64,000 nt of DNA, taken from contig NZ_CP047242.1 in the NCBI RefSeq assembly GCF_009856605.1, forward strand, positions 301,001-365,000, read 5' to 3'. The translations under genes and the position numbers were made by a program. Shown one piece after another: positions 44,336-53,947 of the stretch (positions within the stretch are counted from its first letter, which is position 1; each line of letters starts with the position of its first letter). Source of the stretch: Trichormus variabilis 0441 (lineage in GTDB: Bacteria > Cyanobacteriota > Cyanobacteriia > Cyanobacteriales > Nostocaceae). The notes under the pieces were generated by a model. It searched no databases and was not told the DNA's origin. It worked only from the letters and a program-made list of their open reading frames with translations.

Positions 44336-44854
44336 ATGCGAAAAATTATTTTGTTTATTGCTTCTAGTCTTGACGGATATATTGCCAGAGACTCAGGCGA
44401 TATCGATTGGTTATTTACTGATCAAGATTACGGTTACACAGAATTTATCGCCCAAATTGACACACTAATCATGGGTAATAAGACATATCAGCAAATATTA
44501 ACCTTTGGAGAATATCCTTACCAAGATCAGGAAGTCTTTGTATTTTCTAAAACATACTCAGGGGAAACAAATAATGGTGCAAAGTATATAAATAGCGATT
44601 GGGAAGATTTTATCAAAACACTACGAACATCAAATGGTCGGGACATTTGGTTAGTTGGCGGCGCACAATTGATTCATTTTTTTCTAAAACATGGTTTTAT
44701 CGATGAGTTAATTCTCTCAATACATCCAATAATTTTAGGTAGTGGTATTCCCTTAATTCTCAAAGACCCAACCATAGAAACAAAACTTCAGTTGCAAGAT
44801 GTGAAAAGCTTTGATACTGGATTAGTCCAAATTTTCTATAATTTAACTTACTAA
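44336..44854 (+). CDS. Dihydrofolate reductase/RibD C-terminal-like protein
   Basis: 172 residues. IASSLDGYIARDSGDIDWL, LIMGNKTYQQIL, DIWLVGGAQLIHFFLKHGFIDELILSIHPIILGSG are the standard blocks of the YyaP/YwjB-type RibD_C family, which resembles but does not replace DHFR. NADPH-dependent reductase activity is likely; substrate unknown. It stands alone, divergent from the GAF gene. Confidence 0.87.
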   Translation: MRKIILFIASSLDGYIARDSGDIDWLFTDQDYGYTEFIAQIDTLIMGNKTYQQILTFGEYPYQDQEVFVFSKTYSGETNNGAKYINSDWEDFIKTLRTSNGRDIWLVGGAQLIHFFLKHGFIDELILSIHPIILGSGIPLILKDPTIETKLQLQDVKSFDTGLVQIFYNLTY

Positions 44855-44903
44855 AAAAAATCGATTCTCGACTTATTATAAAAGTCGGGAATCCATATAA
44901 AAA

Positions 44904-45305
44904 CTAAGGTAAAAATCTATCTAAAGCTGCTTTAAGTTGCTCAATTTCTTCTGCTATATTGCCTTCTTTAGAAGCTCTGGCAATACATTCTGTTAAATGT
45001 TCATCGAGAACTATTCTGGCTACCTTATCTAATGCCCCCCTTACAGCAGCAATTTGTAATAGAACGTCAGGACAAGGGCTATTTTGTTGCACCATTGTTT
45101 TGATACCGCGAATGTGTCCTTCTATGCGTGACAACCGATTGACAATTCGCCGTAAAGATTCTTCGCTATGAACGTGAGCATGAACCGATTCTGCCTGCCC
45201 GTGAGTATGATGTTTGTGATCGTGTTCTGCATCATGATTGTGAGACTCTTCAACTTTTTGAGGCACAGGCAAGGATTCTTGAGCTAGTTGGTTGGATCGA
45301 TTCAT
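44904..45305 (-). CDS. CsoR/RcnR-family metal-sensing repressor with His-rich N-tail (InrS-like)
   Basis: 133 residues. DUF156 four-helix fold: RIVNRLSRIEGHIRGIKTMVQ, SPCPDVLLQIAAVRGALDKVARIVLDEHLTECI. Cys, His and Cys of the W-X-Y-Z metal fingerprint (SPC, DEH, TEC) plus the GHIRG His are present, as in nickel-sensing InrS. A 40-residue N-tail holds about ten His (SHNHDAEHDHKHHTHG, HAHVH). In Synechocystis, InrS represses a nickel efflux gene; here no exporter is adjacent, so targets are elsewhere. Ni, Cu or Co cannot be told apart by sequence. Confidence 0.87.
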   Translation of the reverse strand: MNRSNQLAQESLPVPQKVEESHNHDAEHDHKHHTHGQAESVHAHVHSEESLRRIVNRLSRIEGHIRGIKTMVQQNSPCPDVLLQIAAVRGALDKVARIVLDEHLTECIARASKEGNIAEEIEQLKAALDRFLP

Positions 45306-45735
45306 AGGGAATTATAGCGCTGGTAATACTTCAGATCCTAGCCTAGAGATGGTCAACCACTTCGGAGAATTGAACACCCAAAAATCTAACACTTGTTCTA
45401 GCCCTCTGCTTCCTCCTCATCCCTATTCCTTTGGTAAAACCCGAACCTCGGAAGTGGGAATCTCTACAATAGCTATGAGGTTAAATATTCAATTAACTTT
45501 AATTAAAGTTAGAGAATCAGTACTTGATTTTTGATAAGTAGGGTGGGCAATGCCCACCAAGGTCATGATAGGGTGGCATTGCCCATCCTACAGATACTCA
45601 GACTTTTTCAAATTATCAAATCCGATTCTTATAGCTAGTTGACACTTAGGCAGGAAAGTGAGGTTGTAGGGATTAGTAGGCAAATTTGTCAAAATAATTT
45701 TAAATTGGGCAAGATTTAGACTTCTAGATTAGGTT
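45306..45735. other. Spacer before htrA
   Basis: 430 bp between divergent genes. Holds inverted repeat copy C (45537-45599). No gene seen. Confidence 0.45.
45537..45599. repeat. Dispersed inverted repeat, copy C
   Basis: GTAGGGTGGGCAATGCCCACC ... TCATGATAGGGTGGCATTGC, CCATCCTACAGATACTCA. The best preserved copy; arms GTAGG(A/G)TGGGCAATGCC pair over about 18 bp with a spacer. Confidence 0.78.
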
Positions 45736-46959
45736 GTGAATATGCGATTTTCCAAATTATCCAGGTCTATACGCCAACTCGGTACCCATGTATTAGCAAT
45801 ATTTATAGGAGTTGTGTTAACGGTTAGCAGTCTGCGTGTTTTGCCATCGCAAGCCGAGCCTGCACCTAATCCTAGTACAACTGGATCTGCGCCGGAACTA
45901 GTTGCTCAAAGACAATCACCAGCAACGGCTGCTATCGGTAATAGTAGCTTTGTGACAGCAGCTGTGAATCGTGTTGGTTCAGCAGTGGTGAGGATTGATA
46001 CCGAGCGTACAATTACCCGCCGGGTAGATCCATTTTTGGAAGATCCCTTTTTCCGGCGCTTTTTTGGTGAAGGCTTTCAAGGACAGTTGCCACCAGAACA
46101 AATGCGTGGTCTAGGTTCGGGATTTATCATTGATAAAAGTGGCTTAATCTTGACTAATGCCCATGTGGTAGATAAGGCCGATCGCGTGACTGTTCGCCTG
46201 AAAGATGGCCGTAGTTTTGATGGTAAGGTGCAAGGCATTGATGAAGTCACAGATTTAGCGGTGGTGAAAATCAACGCGGGTAATAGTCTACCAGTTGCAC
46301 CTCTGGGTTCTTCTAATAATGTCCAAGTGGGCGACTGGGCGATCGCAGTTGGTAATCCTTTGGGCTTTGATAATACTGTGACTTTAGGTATTGTCAGCAC
46401 CCTCAAGCGTTCTAGCGCCCAAGTGGGGATTACTGATAAGCGTTTAGATTTTATCCAAACTGACGCAGCCATTAACCCTGGTAACTCTGGTGGCCCTTTG
46501 TTAAATGACAAGGGTGAAGTGATTGGGATCAACACCGCCATCCGTGCTGATGCGATGGGGATTGGGTTTGCCATTCCTATTGATAAAGCTAAGGCGATCG
46601 CTACTCAATTGGAACGGGACGGTAAAGTTGCTCACCCCTATTTAGGTGTACAAATGGCAACTTTAACACCCGAATTAGCTCAACAAAATAACGTTGACCC
46701 CAATTCGGCTTTTGCAATTCCCGAAGTTAACGGTGTTTTGGTGATTCGAGTAGTACCTAACTCCCCGGCTGCTAATGCTGGTATCCGACGCGGTGACGTG
46801 ATTCTGCAAGTAGATGGTCAAGCAATCACCACTGCGGAACAGTTACAAAATGTAGTGGAAAATAGCCGCCTTGGTCAAGCGCTACAAGTGAGATTGCAAC
46901 GGGGTAATCAGACACAGCAGTTATCCGTACGTACTGCTGAATTGCAAAATGCTGCTTAG
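45736..46959 (+). CDS. HtrA/Deg-family serine protease
   Basis: 407 residues. Signal/anchor at about 15-35 ([19 protein letters not shown]). Trypsin-like domain with His in [13 protein letters not shown], Asp in [10 protein letters not shown], Ser in [14 protein letters not shown]; one PDZ domain ([30 protein letters not shown], about 335-380). It degrades or refolds damaged proteins in the periplasm or lumen. Same type as cyanobacterial HhoA/HhoB/HtrA; which one is uncertain. A clear terminator lies 25 bp after the stop. Confidence 0.92.
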   Translation: MNMRFSKLSRSIRQLGTHVLAIFIGVVLTVSSLRVLPSQAEPAPNPSTTGSAPELVAQRQSPATAAIGNSSFVTAAVNRVGSAVVRIDTERTITRRVDPFLEDPFFRRFFGEGFQGQLPPEQMRGLGSGFIIDKSGLILTNAHVVDKADRVTVRLKDGRSFDGKVQGIDEVTDLAVVKINAGNSLPVAPLGSSNNVQVGDWAIAVGNPLGFDNTVTLGIVSTLKRSSAQVGITDKRLDFIQTDAAINPGNSGGPLLNDKGEVIGINTAIRADAMGIGFAIPIDKAKAIATQLERDGKVAHPYLGVQMATLTPELAQQNNVDPNSAFAIPEVNGVLVIRVVPNSPAANAGIRRGDVILQVDGQAITTAEQLQNVVENSRLGQALQVRLQRGNQTQQLSVRTAELQNAA

Positions 46960-46983
46960 GGAATGATCAGGTTAATCCATGAG

Positions 46984-47016
46984 TATAGGGGTGTTTTTTA
47001 ATACCCCTATATTTTT
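46984..47016 (+). terminator. Intrinsic terminator of the HtrA gene
   Basis: TATAGGGGT ... ACCCCTATA perfect 9-bp stem, loop of ten bases, then TTTTTATTT. Confidence 0.85.
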
Positions 47017-47076
47017 ATTTGTTAGTGACAGCTATAAGGCAATACAGTTCGGTTAAGCCTAAAAACCTAGACTGGT

Positions 47077-47146
47077 GTAGGTTAGGTGGAGGAACCCAAC
47101 ATTCTCAAAACTTTGTTGGGTTACGCTATCGCTACACCCAACCTAC
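47077..47146. repeat. Dispersed inverted repeat GTAGGTTAGGTG
   Basis: GTAGGTTAGGTGGAGGAACC ... GTTGGGTTACGC ... ACACCCAACCTAC, with AACCCAAC/GTTGGGTT inner arms. A common cyanobacterial repeat between the protease and aldo/keto reductase genes. Confidence 0.7.
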
Positions 47147-47202
47147 TATTCTTTTTTGAATTTTGAATTGTTATGACGGCTATAGGGCTGCTATTTAATT
47201 GA

Positions 47203-48384
47203 ATGCTATACAGAAGATTTGGACGTACAGAATTACAGATGCCGGTATTTTCTTGCGGCGGCATGAGATACCAGTATAAATGGCAAGATGTTAGTTACTC
47301 GGATATTCCGGCGGATCAGCAAGCAAATCTGGAAGCAACTATTAATCGCGCTGTTGAGGTGGGGATCAATCACATTGAAACTGCCCGTGGTTATGGTAGT
47401 TCGGAAATGCAGTTGGGGAAAATATTACCCCAATTTCCCCGCGAAAAATTAATTGTCCAAACCAAACTTGCCCCTGTTGCTGATGCGAAAGAGTTCCGCA
47501 AAACTTTTGAGCAATCATTGAGTTATCTTCAGTTAGACTACGTAGATTTACTAGGATTACATGGAATTAATACTGCTGAATTATTAGAATATAGTGTACG
47601 TCCTGGGGGCTGTTTGGATGTAGTGCGACAGTTGCAGGCAGAGGGTAAAGTCCGATTTGTCGGCTTTTCTACTCACGGTTCCACGGATGTAATTGTCCAG
47701 GCAATTAATACCAACCAATTTGATTATGTCAACCTGCACTGGTATTACATCAATCAATGGAATTGGCCAGCCATTGAAGCGGCTACCCGTCATGATATGG
47801 GGGTATTTATTATTAGCCCCACAGATAAGGGAGGTCGGCTTTATAATCCGCCGAAAAAATTAGTGGATTTATGCACCCCTTTAAGTCCGATGGTGTTTAA
47901 TGATTTATTTTGTTTGAGTCATTCTCAAGTGCATACCTTGAGTTTAGGCGCAGCTAAACCCCAAGATTTTGATGAACACTTGCAGACATTGGACTTAATA
48001 AATCGGGCATCAGAGATTTTACCGCCAATTTTAGCGAGGTTGGAAGATGCAGCGATCGCCTCTTTGGGAGAAGATTGGGTAAAAACCTGGGAAACCAATT
48101 TACCTCAATGGGAACAAACCCCCGGACAAGTAAATATCCGGGTGATTTTATGGCTGTTAAATCTAGCTACTACCTACGATTTAGTAGACTATGCCAAAAT
48201 GCGGTACAACTTATTGGGCAATGCTAGTCACTGGTTCCCTGGTAACAAAGCCGATAAACTCAACGAAATAGACTTGCAGCCATGCCTCAGATACAGTCCC
48301 CACGCTGATAAAATTCCCCAATTTTTAGCCAAGGCGCATCAATTATTAGCAGGTGAAGAATTGCAGCGTTTATCTCAGAGCTAA
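47203..48384 (+). CDS. Aldo/keto reductase
   Basis: 393 residues, TIM barrel. MLYRRFGRTELQMPVFSCGG start, INHIETARGYGSSEMQLGKIL (the Asp of the usual D-T-A is Glu-T-A, with catalytic Tyr), LIVQTKLAP (Lys), DLLGLHGIN (His region) and FVGFSTHGS. The C-terminal about 90 residues extend beyond the barrel (NLPQWEQTPGQVNIRVILWL), typical of the longer YakC/4Fe-4S-adjacent group but without the Cys cluster. NADPH-dependent; substrate unknown. Confidence 0.87.
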   Translation: MLYRRFGRTELQMPVFSCGGMRYQYKWQDVSYSDIPADQQANLEATINRAVEVGINHIETARGYGSSEMQLGKILPQFPREKLIVQTKLAPVADAKEFRKTFEQSLSYLQLDYVDLLGLHGINTAELLEYSVRPGGCLDVVRQLQAEGKVRFVGFSTHGSTDVIVQAINTNQFDYVNLHWYYINQWNWPAIEAATRHDMGVFIISPTDKGGRLYNPPKKLVDLCTPLSPMVFNDLFCLSHSQVHTLSLGAAKPQDFDEHLQTLDLINRASEILPPILARLEDAAIASLGEDWVKTWETNLPQWEQTPGQVNIRVILWLLNLATTYDLVDYAKMRYNLLGNASHWFPGNKADKLNEIDLQPCLRYSPHADKIPQFLAKAHQLLAGEELQRLSQS

Positions 48385-48977
48385 GGCCGAGGGCAGTCTC
48401 CTTCTGACTTGAAAGGTGTGTAGGGGTGTAAGGGTATGAGGGTGTAGGAAAAAGACATCTTTCCTGTTTGGCTGTGAAATCTCTTTCATTGGGACTGCCT
48501 TCTTCAATGTTGTTTTATCAACAGATATTACCGGAAGGCCAAGTTTTTGCTATGCCCTAGTGTTACATCATGTTCATCACATTGTGATAACTACGTCACA
48601 ATCCATTGATACCCTGAATATTAAGCAAACATTCAGTTTGCTCCTCACACCATACCATCTCCCTCTGTTTGTTCCACACAGAGGGATTTTTCTTGGTTGG
48701 AGACTGAGTAATTTTGGTGCTGTATCAAGTCAACTTTGCCCCACCTATCAGGGAATAGAGTTTTTGTTAGTGGTCAGTGGTAAAAACGCCTAAAAACTAC
48801 CCACTCTTGGGATGGGGTATTAAACCAGATCCTTTCAACAACTGACAAATAACAACTGACACGCGCAGCGCAATAAACTTTGTTTCAAACCTCTGTAAAT
48901 AAATGAAAAAGTCTCTTATATTTTGACTAACTCAGCCGGAAAATTATTAACTACAGGAACTGATTCCAGTAATAATC
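48385..48977. other. Spacer before the multi-PAS kinase
   Basis: 593 bp: GGTGTAGGGG minisatellite (48415-48450), a TTGTGA-N8-TCACAA dyad (48582-48601), a hairpin with T-run (48661-48691), and an STRR-like TTAGTGGTCAGTGG / AACAACTGAC pair (48766-48861). No gene. Confidence 0.5.
48661..48691 (+). terminator. Intrinsic terminator-like hairpin
   Basis: CCCTCTGTTTG / CACACAGAGGG stem with one mismatch and short loop, followed by ATTTTTC. It is 280 bp past the aldo/keto reductase stop; it could end that mRNA or a separate small RNA. Confidence 0.65.
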
Positions 48978-51900
48978 TTGATGAATATTCCCCGGTTACA
49001 TTTGTTTGATCATAATCTGCAAAAACCACTGGTCATGATGGCATCGAATATACCAGTGGCTGAAGCGATCGCGCAAATGTATCAAGCCCAAACTAGTTGT
49101 GTGCTAGTTATTGCCAAGCATGAATTAAGCGGGATTTTGACGCAAACAGATGTCTTGAGAGGAATTGCCAATCAAATGATGTTTGCAGATTTGACAGTTG
49201 GAGAACTCATGAGCCAACCTGTCATAACTGTTCATGAGACAGAGCTTGAGAATTTACCAAATATATTACAACGCTTCCATCAGCATCAAATTCGCCATTT
49301 GCCTGTGCTTGATGATCAGGGACAGGTGCAATGTGTGGTCACACTAGAAGAAGTCAAAACAGCGCAACTAGAACAAGAAGTAGTGCGACGAGAGCAAATG
49401 TCTCAGTTGCTGTTACAAAGGGATGCTCAGTATCAAACCTCGGAAGCAAAATTCAATGATATTCTCAATAGCGCAATCAGTACTTGTATCGTGAGTTTTC
49501 GAGTATTTACCAATTTTGACTGGGAATATATATATCATTCTGTAGGTTGTGAAACAGTCTTTGGTTATCCATCGCAGGAATTTTTCAGCAATAAGCACTT
49601 GTGGTTGTCACAAGTACACCCTGACGATGTAGAAACAGTAATTATGCCTGGGTTTGCAGATATATTTGCAGCCAAAACATTCGATTTTGAATACCGATTC
49701 AAGCACAAAGATGGTTCTTTGCGTTGGATTGCTGCTACCCATAGTTCTCGATACGACCCAAAAGCAGACTGTTGGGTCGTCACAGCCACTAATATTGATA
49801 TTAGTGAACGCAAACAAGCAGAAGCAGCCTTACGCAAAAGTGAAGAACGATGGCAATTAGCGATCGCCGGCACTGATGAAGCCATTTGGGACTGGGATAT
49901 ACTGACTAATCATACCTATCGTTCAGACCGTTGGTTTGAGATGCTAGGCTATGAACGTCATGAAATGAGTAGCTTTGATGATGAATGGAGTATCCGCATT
50001 CATCCTGATGATTATGACCGAGTGATGGCTGCTCAAGCAGCTTATCTGCGTCGGGAAGTTCCATCATATTACACTGAGTATCGTCTCCGGTGCAAAAATG
50101 GTAGCTACAAATGGTTTCGTTCACGGGCTAAAGGGGTTTGGGATGAACAAGGCAACCCCATAAGATTGGTCGGTTCTTTGGGTGATATTACTGGACGTAA
50201 AAGTATTGAATTAGATTTGATACGTTCAGAAACTCAATATCGATTGCTGTTTGAGAACAATCCCAATCCCATGTGGATTTTTGATCCAGAAACTCTAAGT
50301 TTTTTGGCTGTCAATCAGGCAGCAATTTACAAATATGGCTATTCTCAAGCAGAATTTCTGTCAATGACAGTTCTAGATATTCGCCCCCGTGAAGAAGTTC
50401 CTGCTTTTTTTCGCTCCCTGAATGATTTTGACATTTTCTCTGCTGTTATTTACGTAGGTGAAGCAAAACACTGTACAAGAAACGGAACCTTAATAGATGT
50501 GGAAATTAACTCCCATCTCATCACTTGGTTGGGGAAACCAGCAAAATTTGTCCTTGCCAAAGATATTACAGAACAAAAAGTCGCACAGCATGAACTCCAA
50601 AGAATTGAGGCAGAACTGCGGGAGAGTAAACATTTTATTGAGCAAGTTATTAGTCATTCTCCCCAAATTTTATACATTTTTGACCCAATGGTCGGAAGTA
50701 ATGTTTATCTCAACCGCCAGTCTGTAGATATTCTGGGTTATACACCGGAAGAAATTCAGCAACGAGGCGCTCAGTTCTTCTTGGATGTTTTGCATCCTGA
50801 TGACTTACCTCTACTGGAGCGTAACCTGGAATACTGGCAAAATGCCGGCGATGGCGAAGTGCTAACGACCGAGTGTCGTATGAAACATCAAGACGGGTCT
50901 TGGCGGTGGTTAAGGTCGCGAGAGGTAGTATTTGCTAGGGATGAAAATAACCGCCCTAATAAAGTTCTGGGTACAACTCAAGATATTAGTGATAGCAAGC
51001 TGGCTGAATTAGAAATTGTCCATAGTCGGGACTTACTAGCAGGTATTTATAATGAATCTGCCGATGCTCTGTTTCTTGTAGACACTACAACACTGTTAAC
51101 GACTGATTGCAATCAAAGGGCTGTGGAACTATTTGCAGCCTCTAGTAAAGCAGAACTCATTGGTATTGAAGGTCAAACTTTGCAAAAACGACAGTTTACC
51201 CATGATGAGTTAACTAGCATTGTTGCAGAAATTAATCACAGAGGATTTTGGGGTCAAGAAATTGAATACATAACCAAGCAAGGTGATTCCTTTTGGGGAA
51301 ATCTAGCCATTAAACAGATTTGCGTTGCTGGTCAGGCAATAAATTTAGTCCGTGTTACAGATATTAGTCAACGTAAACTCGCAGAAATCGCCTTCTATGA
51401 GCGAGAAACGATGTTACGCAGTATTGGCGATAATTTACCTAATGGGGCAGTGTATCAAATTGTCCGCGAATTGGATGGGAGCGATCGCTTCTCCTACTTT
51501 AGTGCGGGAATTGAAAGATTAATGGAAGTGAGAGCAGAAGATGTCAGTGCAGATGCAACTCTGCTTTATCGTCAGTTATGTGCAGAAGATATTCCCGGCT
51601 TTGTGCAAGCTGTTGAGGAGTCATATCGTCATCTCTCAGTATTTGACATCCAACTACGAGTCTGCACTCCTAGTGGTATGTGGAAATGGGTTCAGTTACG
51701 TTCTACACCCCGTCGATTACCAGATGGTCGTGTAGCTTGGGACGGACTGATTGTTGATGTAACAGACATCAAGCACACGGAAGAAACACTACGCCAAAGT
51801 GAAGCACTATTGGCAGAATCCCAGCGAGTTGCTCGTCTTGGTAACTGGGATTATGATTTAGCTACCCGGAAAATAACTTGGTCACAGGGATTATTTGAGC

Positions 51901-53945
51901 TATTTCAGCGAGATCCTGCATTGGCAGCACCAAGCTATGAGGAAAATCTCCAACTTTACCACCCGGAGGATCAACAGAAACTACACCAAGCGGTGGAACG
52001 GGCAATATCCACAGGGGCATCTTACAAATTGATTCTGCGTGCATTCAAGGCCGATGGCTCTATGATTTACGTTGAAGGCCTTGGACACGCACAGTTTAAT
52101 CCACAAGGACAAGTAATTGGTCTGTACGGAACGGCTCAAGACATCACCAACCGCAAACAAGCCCAAGAAGCTTTAACTAAAAGTGAAGAACAATTACGAC
52201 TGACCCTAGAATATACCCACATTGGTAATTGGGACTGGAATCTTCACACTAATGAAGTCATCTGGAACTATAACCACTATCGTTTGTTAGGGTTAGATCC
52301 AGAAACATCAACAGCAAGTTATCAAGCGTGGCGTGAAGTTGTTCACCCAGATGACATTAACCGCGTTGAGCAGAGTGTGGCTAATGCTCTAGAACAGCAT
52401 AGCAATTTTGAAGCAGAATATCGGGTGATTCGTCCTGATGGCAGTGTGCTTTGGCTGGCGGGGAAAGGACACGGAATTTATGATGAAACAGGCAACCCTG
52501 TAAGAATGTTGGGTGTGATCATAGATATTAATGACCGCAAACAAACAGAACAAACACTGCGAGAGAAAGAGCATTTTTTAAGCAGTATCTATGATGGCGT
52601 TGGCAATTGTATTTTTGTTGTGGATGTTGTAGATGATGATTTTCGTTTTATGGGTTTAAACCCGGCTCATGAGCAACTAACAGGCTTTCGCTCTCATGAA
52701 TTGCAAGGCAAAACCCCAGAGCAGGTACTGTCGCCCATTTTAGCGGCATCTGTGCGGCAGCATTATCAGGATTGTGTAGAGGCAGGAGCAACTATTACTT
52801 ATGAAGAAAACTTCTATCTCAAAAATCAGGATACTTGGTGGATTACTAACCTGACTCCTTTAAGAGATGAAAACTTAAATATTTATCGCATTATCGGCAG
52901 TAGCATCAATATTACCGAACAAAAACGCGCCCAACAAATGCTAGAGTTACAAGCTGTCGTCACTCGTAATATAGCAGAGGGATTATGCTTAGTCCGCGCT
53001 AGTGATGGCATGATTGTCTATACTAACCCCAAATTTGCCCAAATATTTGGTTATGAAGTTAGTGAATTAATTGGTCAGCATATCTCCATTATTAATTATG
53101 AAGATGAGCATACCAGCGCGACAGAAATTTATGAGGCGATCGCTGCTGCTGCTATGCTACACGGTGAAACTATCTATGACGTCCAAAATGTCAAAAAAGA
53201 TGGTACTCCTTTCTGGTGTCGAGCGACAGCATCTGTTTTTGAACATCCTGAATATGGCACCGTTTTTGTCGCTGTCCAACAAGATATCACCGAGCAGAAA
53301 CAAGCAGAGGAGAAAATTAAGGCATCTCTCAAGGAAAAAGAAGTCTTACTGCAAGAAATTCACCATCGGGTGAAAAACAATTTAGGAATCGTTAGCAGTT
53401 TGTTACAGATGCAATGTAGACGTACTCAAGACCCTCAAGCTAACGCTATCCTGCGAGATAGCCAAAACCGCATCGCTTCAATTGCTTTGGCACATGAAAA
53501 ACTTTACCGTTCTAATGATTTAGCTAATATAGATTTTGCCCAATACATCCCGGATTTAACAACGCACCTATTTGACTCTTATAATGTTAAATCCAGCTGT
53601 ATTCAACTGAGTATTCAAGTTGAAGAGACTAGCTTAGACCTGGAAACCGCCATTCCCTGCGGTTTAATTATCAATGAACTGGTATCTAATGCCTTGAAAT
53701 ACGCTTTTCCCGATAATCGGGAAGGTGAAGTTCAAGTTCGTTTATACCAACAAAGCGATCGCACATTGACACTTATTGTTCGAGATAATGGTATTGGCTT
53801 ACCTGTGGAATTCGATAGCAAAAAGACCAAAACACTTGGTATAACTCTTGTTCAAGGTTTAGTCAAGCAGTTAAGAGGCAAATTAGAAATTCAGAGTCAG
53901 TCAGGAACTGAATTTAAAATTTCTTTTAAGACAGGTAGGGTATAA
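48978..53945 (+). CDS. Giant multi-PAS sensor histidine kinase with CBS pair
   Basis: 1655 residues, cytosolic (no membrane segment). CBS pair at about 10-135 (MASNIPVAEAIAQMYQAQTS; LMSQPVITVHE), which may bind adenyl nucleotides; then ten PAS domains at about 157-1448, most ending in a PAC D-I-(T/S)-x-R/Q-K block (NIDISERKQAEAAL, GDITGRK, KDITEQK); HisKA_2 box LLQEIHHRVKNNLGIVSSLL near 1458 with His; ATPase with NELVSNALKYAFP and DNGIGLP, LGITLVQGLV. One or more PAS could hold haem, flavin or another ligand, not decidable here. The REC gene follows two bases after the stop. Confidence 0.93.
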   Translation: MMNIPRLHLFDHNLQKPLVMMASNIPVAEAIAQMYQAQTSCVLVIAKHELSGILTQTDVLRGIANQMMFADLTVGELMSQPVITVHETELENLPNILQRFHQHQIRHLPVLDDQGQVQCVVTLEEVKTAQLEQEVVRREQMSQLLLQRDAQYQTSEAKFNDILNSAISTCIVSFRVFTNFDWEYIYHSVGCETVFGYPSQEFFSNKHLWLSQVHPDDVETVIMPGFADIFAAKTFDFEYRFKHKDGSLRWIAATHSSRYDPKADCWVVTATNIDISERKQAEAALRKSEERWQLAIAGTDEAIWDWDILTNHTYRSDRWFEMLGYERHEMSSFDDEWSIRIHPDDYDRVMAAQAAYLRREVPSYYTEYRLRCKNGSYKWFRSRAKGVWDEQGNPIRLVGSLGDITGRKSIELDLIRSETQYRLLFENNPNPMWIFDPETLSFLAVNQAAIYKYGYSQAEFLSMTVLDIRPREEVPAFFRSLNDFDIFSAVIYVGEAKHCTRNGTLIDVEINSHLITWLGKPAKFVLAKDITEQKVAQHELQRIEAELRESKHFIEQVISHSPQILYIFDPMVGSNVYLNRQSVDILGYTPEEIQQRGAQFFLDVLHPDDLPLLERNLEYWQNAGDGEVLTTECRMKHQDGSWRWLRSREVVFARDENNRPNKVLGTTQDISDSKLAELEIVHSRDLLAGIYNESADALFLVDTTTLLTTDCNQRAVELFAASSKAELIGIEGQTLQKRQFTHDELTSIVAEINHRGFWGQEIEYITKQGDSFWGNLAIKQICVAGQAINLVRVTDISQRKLAEIAFYERETMLRSIGDNLPNGAVYQIVRELDGSDRFSYFSAGIERLMEVRAEDVSADATLLYRQLCAEDIPGFVQAVEESYRHLSVFDIQLRVCTPSGMWKWVQLRSTPRRLPDGRVAWDGLIVDVTDIKHTEETLRQSEALLAESQRVARLGNWDYDLATRKITWSQGLFELFQRDPALAAPSYEENLQLYHPEDQQKLHQAVERAISTGASYKLILRAFKADGSMIYVEGLGHAQFNPQGQVIGLYGTAQDITNRKQAQEALTKSEEQLRLTLEYTHIGNWDWNLHTNEVIWNYNHYRLLGLDPETSTASYQAWREVVHPDDINRVEQSVANALEQHSNFEAEYRVIRPDGSVLWLAGKGHGIYDETGNPVRMLGVIIDINDRKQTEQTLREKEHFLSSIYDGVGNCIFVVDVVDDDFRFMGLNPAHEQLTGFRSHELQGKTPEQVLSPILAASVRQHYQDCVEAGATITYEENFYLKNQDTWWITNLTPLRDENLNIYRIIGSSINITEQKRAQQMLELQAVVTRNIAEGLCLVRASDGMIVYTNPKFAQIFGYEVSELIGQHISIINYEDEHTSATEIYEAIAAAAMLHGETIYDVQNVKKDGTPFWCRATASVFEHPEYGTVFVAVQQDITEQKQAEEKIKASLKEKEVLLQEIHHRVKNNLGIVSSLLQMQCRRTQDPQANAILRDSQNRIASIALAHEKLYRSNDLANIDFAQYIPDLTTHLFDSYNVKSSCIQLSIQVEETSLDLETAIPCGLIINELVSNALKYAFPDNREGEVQVRLYQQSDRTLTLIVRDNGIGLPVEFDSKKTKTLGITLVQGLVKQLRGKLEIQSQSGTEFKISFKTGRV

Positions 53946-53947
53946 GC

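Noticed and set aside
45292..45534. 80-residue frame opposite and beyond the CsoR-type gene
   Set aside because: No family pattern, overlaps the start of the real gene, ends in spacer DNA.
48582..48601. TTGTGA-N8-TCACAA dyad resembling a CRP site
   Set aside because: CRP-type sites have TGTGA-N6-TCACA; the spacing here is two bases longer.
48560..48793. 77-residue frame before the multi-PAS kinase
   Set aside because: Runs through a terminator hairpin and STRR-like repeat; no protein pattern.
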